The translations under genes and the position numbers were made by a program. 64,000 nucleotides of DNA from Agrypnia vestita. Taxonomy: Eukaryota; Arthropoda; Insecta; Trichoptera; Phryganeidae. This document shows positions 58,101-64,000 of the stretch, piece by piece (positions within the stretch are counted from its first letter, which is position 1; each line of letters begins with the position of its first letter). The stretch lies in the NCBI GenBank assembly GCA_016648135.1, contig JADDOH010000293.1, positions 62,001 through 126,000 of the forward strand, given 5' to 3'. The notes under the pieces are model-generated. The model was not told where the DNA came from, ran no database searches, and saw only the letters and a program-made list of their open reading frames with translations.

Positions 58101-61100
58101 GATTCTGATGGAAATAGACGAAGAAGACGGTTCATTTTTTCAGATTTGAGATCATCTATAAAAAGATTAATTTTTCGAGCTTTATCTGTTTTATTTATAA
58201 ATATTTTTGTATCCATGATACACGTAGTGCCATTCGATCTTGTGCTTTAATAGGCATGTCTCACATAATTTATTAATAAAAACCTACATTGTCGTAAAAA
58301 GCGTGAAAAATTAATTATTTAAGGTTGTCCTTTAAGGAGACGATTTTTCGACTGATTTTTTTTCTTAATGATGACTTCTGATATTAACAATGATACTCAC
58401 TTTTTCTGGAAGGCTAGGATGGGATCAGCGTACAGGTCCGACAGATCTATTTGCCTCCCCTTAGCCTTCACGGCCTCGCTCTTCCTGCAGCACAGCCAGC
58501 CCACGTGGCTGAAGAAGAACCCCCGCTCTGCATTGTGAGGGTCGGCGTCGGTGTCGGAGTACTTGTGATGCACGCGATGGTCGCGGGACCAGTCGATCAC
58601 AGAGTCCTGGAACAAAAAAATAGGAAACTTTTGAAATTTTCTCTTCGATTACATCTTATGACGAAATAAATGCACACATTTATGAAAAAAACTAGCTGAT
58701 TGGCCCGGTTTCGCTCGGGATCATAATTTAGTAATCAAAGAATTGTGTTGACGTCTCTTTTTTGCTAGTTTCGGCATCTGTGATTGGAACCGTCTTCGCT
58801 TTACCAAAACATCAACAGATATTTTGGCGCACAATCATAACACTCTAGAGAGAACCTTTCAAAACTTTCAAGAGCATTCCGAAATCTTAAAGAACCTTCT
58901 CTTAATCTTCTGAAAACTTCTAGACCCAACGATGAACTCAGCAACTCGGTTTGGAACCTTATAAAACCTTTTTAAACTTTCACCTTCCAGAATCTTCTAA
59001 AGCATTCGAGAATTCTAGACTCACCGACATACTCCGCCACTCAGTTTGAAACTTATAGATCTTTTAGAAATCTTCTAGAACTTGTCTTTCCAGAAATTGT
59101 TAGAGCTCTACCGAACGTTCTGGATTCACCTATACACTCCGTTACTCTGTTTGGAAACTTTTAGAACATTCTTGAACTTTGTCTTTCCAGAACCTTCTAA
59201 AGCATTCGAGAACCTTCATAAACGTTCTGGAACCTTCTAGACTCACAGTCACTCTCCGCCACACTGTTTGGAACGTAAGTCAACATTCTTTAGAAGAAAA
59301 AAGAATCTTCTATAACATTCTCCTTCCAGAACATTCTAGAACTTTATCGAACGTTTTGGAACCTTAGAGTCACAGACACACTCCGTCACTTTTTTGGAAC
59401 CTTATAGAACTTTCGTAAATCTTCTAGAATGTTCTCCTTCTAGAACTTTCTACAGCTTTATCGAACATTCTGAAACCTTCAAGACTCACCGACACACTCT
59501 GCCAGTCAGTTTGGAACCTTATACAACCTCTCGGAGGTTTTTTCCAGAACTGTCTAAAGCATTCGAGAAACATCATGAACTTTTTGTTGTAGACTCACTG
59601 ACACACCTTGCCACTCAGTTTGTGACCTTATAGAACTTTCGGGAATCTTCTAGAATCTTTTCCTTCCAGAATTTTCTAAAGCATTATCGAACGTTCTAGA
59701 ATCTAGACTCACCGGCACACTTATAGAACGTTCTTGAACTTTCTGCTTCCAGAAACTTGTAAAGCATTCAAGAACCTTCATGAACGTTCTGGAACCTTCT
59801 GGACACACCGACACACTCCGCTACCCACTTAGGAACCTTATAGAACTTTTAATAATCTTCTAAAATGTTCTTCTTCCAGAAATTTCTAGAGCTTAATCGA
59901 ACATTCTAGAACCTTCTAGACTCACAGACACACTCCGCCATACTGTTTGGAACGTTATAGCACTTTCGTGAATCTTTTAGAACATTCTCCATCCAGAACA
60001 TTCTTGAACTTTATCGAACAATCTGGAACCTTATAGAATCACAAACACACTCCACCACCAGAATTTTATAGACCTTTATCAAACGTTCTGGAACCTTCTC
60101 GACTCACCTCTTAGTTTGGAACCTTATAGATTTTCAGGAATTTTCTAGAACACTCCCCTTCCAGAACTATCTAGAGCATTACTGGACATTCTGAAACGTT
60201 CTTGACTCACTGGCACACTTTGCCACTTAGTTTGGAACCTTATAGAACTTTCTGAAATTTTCTAGAAGGTTCTCCTTCCAGAACTTTCTAGAGCGGATTT
60301 TTCCGGAACCTTCTAGACTTACCGTACTTACCGACACAGTCAGCGGGCCCATTTTGAAACAATCTGAAGTATTTGCGGCCTTCCCATAACAAAACAATTT
60401 GCTAGAATGCACATTTTTGTCACCCACTCCCACTCACGCTCAGCCACCCCCACCAAACTCGCACATTTTAAATGGGACGCTAAGGGCTATCCAACACTAT
60501 AACCATCAGGGGGTGGTATTATCTGGTTGTGAAAAAAACTTGGCGGATAGGGAAACACGGGTTTCTTTATATATATATATATATATAATATATATATATA
60601 TTAGATTAAGTTGATACTACACACTGACCCTTGACATTTATTAATAAAATGTAGGAAACCTGACCGACTGACTAAAAAAATGTACAACCTAAATAAAGCC
60701 TTAAAATTTATGTTTTACGTCTTCAATAATAGCTAAATAATTTTATGGTAACATTATTTTTATTAATAAAAATAAAAATAAAATTTAAAACCACTATTTA
60801 TTAAATAAACAACATATTAGGGCCAATGGACTCTTCACTAGATTACAACGTACACTAAAAATTAAAATTGGAATTATGTATGTATTAACATTAATAAAAG
60901 TGAATATTTGGCCGAATAATGGTACATTGGCCCCGAAACATATTGATTATTCAATAAATACAGGTTTTAACAATATTTCTTTGTGTATGTTATGAGAACA
61001 CCATTACTGGATTTATTCACTGCGGGATCATTATTTAAATATGATAAAGTATAGAAGTCTCACAGAGACTCAACAATTTGAACATATAAACAACTTTCAA

Positions 61101-63605
61101 ATTTTTGATTAAATTGTGGATATTCGTACAAAAAAAAAGGTGGACATTGCATTATGTAGAGTGATCATTTCATACGAAAGTATTAATGTATGAATGTCTT
61201 TTATACAACATATGTACATGTTGCTCATATAAATAACTTCGTCTCTGAGAGATTTCTATAATTTGTCTTCATTAAATACTGGTTTTATATGCAGTATTTT
61301 CTTTTTATTAATATTAATCTTTTATTAATGTACATTACTGGTTAATGGTGCAATGAGTAATGAAGGTTGTATATGGGTATCTGGATTACCTGGAAGGCCA
61401 TGGTGTTCCACAGCATGAGGGTTAAGCGAAGAGGCCACTTAGCTTTGAAAGCCTTGTGTGCCCATAGGCGGTGCACTCCTACAGTGATTCCGAATCCAGA
61501 CATCAGATAGCAGGCAAAAGCTGTAAAATAAATAAAAAACTTAATTAAAGATGAGAAAAAATTATTTTGAAAATTCATTTGCTTTGCTAAGTTATTCTCT
61601 TAAATTGGTGTGCTCTGCAAAAAATATATCATACAAAAAAAAAGTAAAATATTTATAAAATTATTTAAAAGTTAACTTATTTAGATTTTACTGTGCGATT
61701 GTAATGACTTTCTACGATAAAAATTATGCTATGCAAGTATTTTGAAATTAATTTCGTAGATTTTTTAAAATTAATTTCAAAATATTTGCCCTATATAATA
61801 CATCATGTAACGCGTATATATTCGTAACATTTTTACAACAAGCAATTTTTTACCTTATCAACTGAGACATTTTTATAAGTTAAAAAAGTAACAAGAAAAT
61901 TTATTTATCTTTCTGAATAATTATTAGCATAATTTCAAAATGTTAATTTTATATTATATGTTACCGTACCACATGTTATTTTTATTATGTATACCGCGTA
62001 TAGACAATATTTTTTAATTCAATTTACTGTTTGCTTTTAATTTTTAAAAATAATACAGTCATATACTTGTTAATTTAATCTATACTGTGTAAGACAAATC
62101 GTTCATGATATTAAAAAGTACGACTCTTAGTAAACATCTAAATTTTCTGATCTGATTCAGATTTAGATTAACAAGTAAATTCAATTCAAAAAAGCAGATT
62201 TAGATTAACAAGTAAATAAAAACTTTTGTGTTTTATGAGTTCAGAAAACAGTCATATTGAGTTACCACTAAGAGTTGAAATATTTTACAGCTGCTGTCCA
62301 AAGCTGGCGAGACTCTTTTACATCAACAGAAGATACACATATCAAAGGAAGGATTCCTTTTCAGAAAATTTTAACGTTTGCTCTTACGATCTTCAACGGC
62401 GCGGAATCGTTCAGGGGAAGTGAACGTCGTTTCTTTTGAAAGGGAAAAATAATCCCCGCATGGTATTATTGTTCAGAAATAACTCTTATATTTTGTTCCA
62501 AGTGACTCGTCTCTATATTTGTAATCATATATCTAATACCATATATATATCTTAATTTATATATATACTCATATATATATATATATATAGTAGAACCATT
62601 CTTTCACTTTATTTAAGGAACGAGTCCCGTCATAGCTTCATACGAATGTAAATCAAATATCGCTCGGGATTGCTTGAAACTTGGTAACACGCGCTGTGCG
62701 CGAAACACAGGGTCCGTGGTTCCTACTCCAGTTCCAACATTTCTTAATTTTTCATTTTCTAATTATTTGATATTGTGGTGTTTCTCTCTTAGTTCATTAT
62801 TTTGTTCGTATTATATATATAATAATATATATCTCCCTTGAAACATCCCTATATCTATGGATATATATATATATATATATAAATATATATATATATACAG
62901 GAGATATCAGATTACGATGACAAATATAAAAGAATAATAAGACATTTAACACACATAATTATATATCTAATTCGAAACATACCAACAAATTTATTTTCCA
63001 ACCCCTCTAACCCATATTTTCAAATATTTTATAGGTTATATATATTATAGGTTTTATTTAAGAAAATAACTGTACTACTGTAGCAAAATGAGTTACATGA
63101 TTGATTTATAATTTGATAAATTTTTTTTCTTCAAAAATAGCTAAGTGATTTTGTGGTGATATTATCAATATAATTAATAAAAATATAATTTGTTTTCACC
63201 ACTTTTAATAACTAAATTGAAAAAAAATTTTAATAAGTTTCGAAAACAAAGAATATTTAAATTAATGTTTTATTTATTTAATTAATCGATGGTGATCGAT
63301 AAATACTCTCTGGGAAACTAAACATATGCCTGTTCTGAGCGTTGGTGTATTGCTGCATTTTCAAATGTTTATGGTCGGTACTTCAAGTCACTGCAACGAA
63401 AAAATGTGATACCGAATAAATCATTACAAATATAAGAAAATTTAAAACAACTTTGTCAATTACCGAACAAATTGGTCTGCCATTTGGCATCTGTAAACGC
63501 CAGATATGCTCCATATAATGATGCGATATGTAGAAGAATAAACCACGTGATGTTGGACCACACCAGTACAATCTTTTTATCTCCTGCGGTCCTCATATCT
63601 TTAAC
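51952..63605 (-). CDS. acyl-CoA desaturase (insect type), six exons, 5' end outside window
   Basis: Membrane-bound fatty acyl-CoA desaturase of the endoplasmic reticulum, which inserts a double bond into acyl-CoA using a di-iron centre, with cytochrome b5 as partner. Exons 63605-63464, 61520-61390, 58606-58401, 56555-56370, 53591-53432 and 52110-51952 join with GT-AG sites and matching phases into 327 residues and a stop. The three histidine boxes are HRLWAH, DHRVHHKYSDTDADPH and GEGFHNFHH. WNTMAFQ, YADPILAFQKK and HTFPWDY are family landmarks. The initiator methionine and usual N-terminus lie to the right. Between the last membrane segment and the third box is NPRE, where insect desaturases carry class signatures such as NPVE or KPSE. 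I cannot name the double-bond position. The frame is intact, so the gene is probably functional. Confidence 0.95.
52147..52346 (-). mobile_element. SINE-A, full length, in the last intron
   Basis: On the minus strand: a tRNA-like head (gtagcttgttggtcttgtgg; B box GGTTCGATCC), the conserved body, and a poly(A) tail, visible as the T run 52147-52164. Same sense as the gene. The tail ends 36 bp before the last exon's acceptor, inside the usual branch-point zone. Confidence 0.88.
52600..52850 (+). mobile_element. tRNA-derived SINE-like repeat
   Basis: A tRNA-like head with a T arm GGGG-TTCTAAG-CCCC is followed by a body with 'ttacggacgttacac' and (GACGGAC)n-like words; the latter recur at 12958-13015. 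The acceptor stem is poor. In intron 5 of the desaturase, antisense to it. Confidence 0.45.
52860..53015 (-). repeat. dispersed TIR repeat E, one end
   Basis: 'tctatcatgggtgga', 'atcacttaagtca', then 'ttcgtctctttgagacttc' at the terminus. Parallels 38080-38240. Confidence 0.6.
53432..53591 (-). CDS. desaturase exon with third histidine box
   Basis: Reads ALNPRENLGVAMVALGEGFH, then NFHHTFPWDY to DFMAF, with HNFHH as the third box and NPRE as the class-signature position. The acceptor is CAG at 53592-53594 and the donor GTGAGT. Confidence 0.95.
53727..53771. repeat. 17-bp perfect palindrome in desaturase intron 4
   Basis: TTAAATGATAATTATAT and its exact complement flank an 11-base GC-rich loop. 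Likely a foldback remnant. Confidence 0.85.
53885..54115 (+). repeat. dispersed TIR repeat E fragment
   Basis: 'cacagagacgaaacatgta', 'ggatggcccag' and 'gctagagacatct' match 33985-34200 in order. Within intron 4. Confidence 0.55.
54116..55199. other. desaturase intron 4, AT-rich part
   Basis: 55020-55100 carries a trace of repeat H; otherwise nothing recognised. Confidence 0.4.
55200..55560. other. GC-elevated block in desaturase intron 4, unrecognised
   Basis: Unlike the rest of the intron this block is GC-rich and open on both strands (118 codons minus, 65 plus). No known protein motif is seen. It may be the 5' region of an unknown retroelement or an antisense exon. Confidence 0.25.
55785..55855. 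repeat. (ACTT)n microsatellite
   Basis: Two blocks of the tetranucleotide separated by 'atattacttatattactcat'. Confidence 0.9.
56145..56352 (-). mobile_element. SINE-A, full length, next to the exon 4 donor
   Basis: Same family and sense as 52147-52346. Poly(A) is visible as the T runs at 56146-56165. The head lies 19 bp downstream of the preceding exon, just after the donor GTAAGC. It has a few extra bases near the A box (cacacaag). Confidence 0.88.
56370..56555 (-). CDS. desaturase exon with third and fourth membrane segments
   Basis: Reads HYMKLMPLVCFIIPTVIPVY through VNSFAHFFGHRPYD. The donor is AA/GTAAGC, so the codon across the junction is AAT (Asn) where Lys is usual. A SINE head starts 19 bp after the exon. 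Confidence 0.94.
56556..58400. other. desaturase intron 3
   Basis: AT-rich, with no repeat boundary recognised. Confidence 0.5.
58401..58606 (-). CDS. desaturase exon with second histidine box
   Basis: Reads DSVIDWSRDHRVHHKYSDTD through DPILAFQKK. HRVHH and the following DTDADPH are fully conserved. The loop WLCCRKSEAVKAKGRQ departs from the more usual WLLVRKHPE form. Helitron B copy 3 begins 85 bp upstream of its acceptor. Confidence 0.95.
58692..60605 (-). mobile_element. Helitron B, copy 3, expanded, in desaturase intron 2
   Basis: On the minus strand it starts TCTAATATAT (60605 downward, after an A) and ends CTAG (58695-58692) before a T. The 3' hairpin is CCCG-AGCGAAAC-CGGG. The 5' part (60340-60590) matches copies 1 and 2. 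The rest is about a dozen diverged monomers of 105-125 bp, marked by versions of 'acactccgccac' at about 59030, 59135, 59250, 59375, 59490, 59600, 59810, 59930, 60045, 60210 and 60335. Short copies have about two. No protein is encoded. Confidence 0.85.
60245..60288. promoter_or_regulatory. heat shock element-like units in the intronic Helitron
   Basis: GAA/TTC units at 5-bp spacing: TTC-GAA-TTC at 60260-60272 and TTC-GAA-TTC at 60276-60288, with further units before them. Shorter or imperfect runs recur across 58840-60340. Confidence 0.5.
60787..60985 (+). mobile_element. short Penelope-like insertion with inverted terminal arms
   Basis: Left arm (60787-60832) and right arm (about 60930-60985) are diverged inverted copies built around 'cattggccc' and 'acatatt', each ending in a tail like that at 28921-28950. 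Both arms retain only degenerate hammerhead-like cores. Same layout as at 4.3, 10.3 and 39.7 kb, but older. In intron 2. Confidence 0.6.
61050..61260. mobile_element. MITE-like repeat E, complete short copy
   Basis: TATAGAAGTCTCACAGAGAC at the left and the complementary GTCTCTGAGAGATTTCTATA at the right give TIRs of about 20 bp around a 211-bp element. The inside has 'gagtgatcatttcata'. In intron 2 of the desaturase. Confidence 0.7.
61390..61520 (-). CDS. desaturase exon with first histidine box
   Basis: Reads AFACYLMSGFGITVGVHRLW, then AHKAFKAKWPLR up to NTMAFQ, with HRLWAH as the first iron-binding box. GV precedes the box where GA is common. The donor is GTAATC. Confidence 0.93.
61521..63463. 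other. desaturase intron 1 (visible)
   Basis: Mostly AT-rich. 62140-62220 contains a 27-bp near-duplicate ('cagatttagattaacaagta' twice). 62520-62900 has several TA runs. 62660-62760 has a B-box-like 'ggttcctactcc', perhaps a SINE remnant. 63150-63250 resembles a degraded Penelope tail (gttttcaccacttttaataa, agtttcgaaaaca). Confidence 0.45.
63464..63605 (-). CDS. desaturase exon (first visible), first membrane segment
   Basis: Encodes VKDMRTAGDKKIVLVWSN through KWQTNLF (47 residues plus one base of the next codon), including the first hydrophobic hairpin (WFILLHIASLYGAYLAF). The acceptor is at 63606-63607 and the donor GTAATT below 63464. The phase at the acceptor (0) and the lack of a suitable start show that an upstream exon is outside the window. 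Confidence 0.9.
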
Positions 63606-64000
63606 CTTAAACAATGAAAAATGTAATGTAGTTAAATATCATTTTAATAATAAACATTTTTCACCTTCCGATTAATATCTAAAGCAAAATGATTGCCAAG
63701 CGCTTATGGAAATTCATAAAATATAAAAATAAACATGTATTTGCAATCGTTTTTAAATATCTGCCTCGTAGAAAATATGTAAATTGGGTGGTAAAGTGCG
63801 TGGTTTGTAACATTTTGAATCAATTTTTTACTATTAATTTTTACATTGAAAGCTTCAATGTAATTTATTTTTTATATTAAGTAATTAAAAATCTCAAAGT
63901 TTTCCAACATTAATAATCCTTGTTGATTTACTTAATTTTAATTTTATGTATACCGTAATTTTAATACTTTTTAACTCGTATAATGAAGACGATCATAATT
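63606..64000. other. desaturase intron continuing beyond the window
   Basis: No acceptable start codon, first exon or promoter is visible. The small ORFs here are AT-driven. Confidence 0.5.

Noticed and set aside
63606..64000. First exon and promoter of the desaturase
   Set aside because: No start codon with suitable phase, donor or N-terminal resemblance was found, so it must be outside the window.

Overview
The window is an AT-rich, repeat-dense stretch of an insect nuclear genome. The case for an insect rests on a spliced acyl-CoA desaturase of the insect integral-membrane type, an intact mariner, Penelope-like elements, Helitrons ending in CTAG, tRNA-derived SINEs and a PIF/Harbinger derivative with a MADF remnant. 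I cannot fix the order from sequence alone.

The only recognisable host gene is the desaturase on the minus strand, at about 51.95-63.61 kb. Six coding exons can be joined with canonical GT-AG splice sites and consistent phases (61390-61520, 58401-58606 and so on) into 327 residues carrying all three histidine boxes. The start codon and first exon lie beyond the right edge. Its introns hold Helitron, SINE, Penelope and MITE insertions.

The remaining 52 kb is almost all transposable-element deposit. From left to right: old repeats and a hammerhead-like motif (0.4-0.7 kb); two copies of a roughly 300-bp repeat (1.8-2.5 kb); a compact Penelope-type insertion with 50-bp perfect inverted arms and a 16-bp target duplication (4.3-4.6 kb); an intact mariner (7.3-8.6 kb); Penelope fragments with hammerhead ribozyme motifs (10.3 and 14.9-15.8 kb); LTRs (13.9-16.7 kb); Helitron minisatellites (17.7-20.1 kb); a LINE 3' end (23.2-24.1 kb); an almost pure 22-bp minisatellite (25.5-26.3 kb); a SINE (27.1 kb); a Helitron (28.3-28.8 kb); a Helitron interrupted by a deleted mariner (31.2-32.8 kb); a Penelope element nested in an older repeat (39.7-40.3 kb); a solo LTR (41.5 kb); a broken RTE LINE (42.4-44.65 kb); and a Harbinger derivative (50.08-50.78 kb).

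Two patterns stand out. First, one Helitron family, with copies at 28.3, 31.2 and 58.7-60.6 kb, carries long runs of alternating nGAAn pentamers. These are canonical heat shock element architecture, with up to six perfect contiguous units. The copy in desaturase intron 2 has expanded the carrying monomer to about twelve. Second, at least eight loci show hammerhead ribozyme cores (CTGANGA, stem II, GAAA, short palindromic stem III). Most are in Penelope-derived fragments, and several are enclosed by inverted terminal segments.
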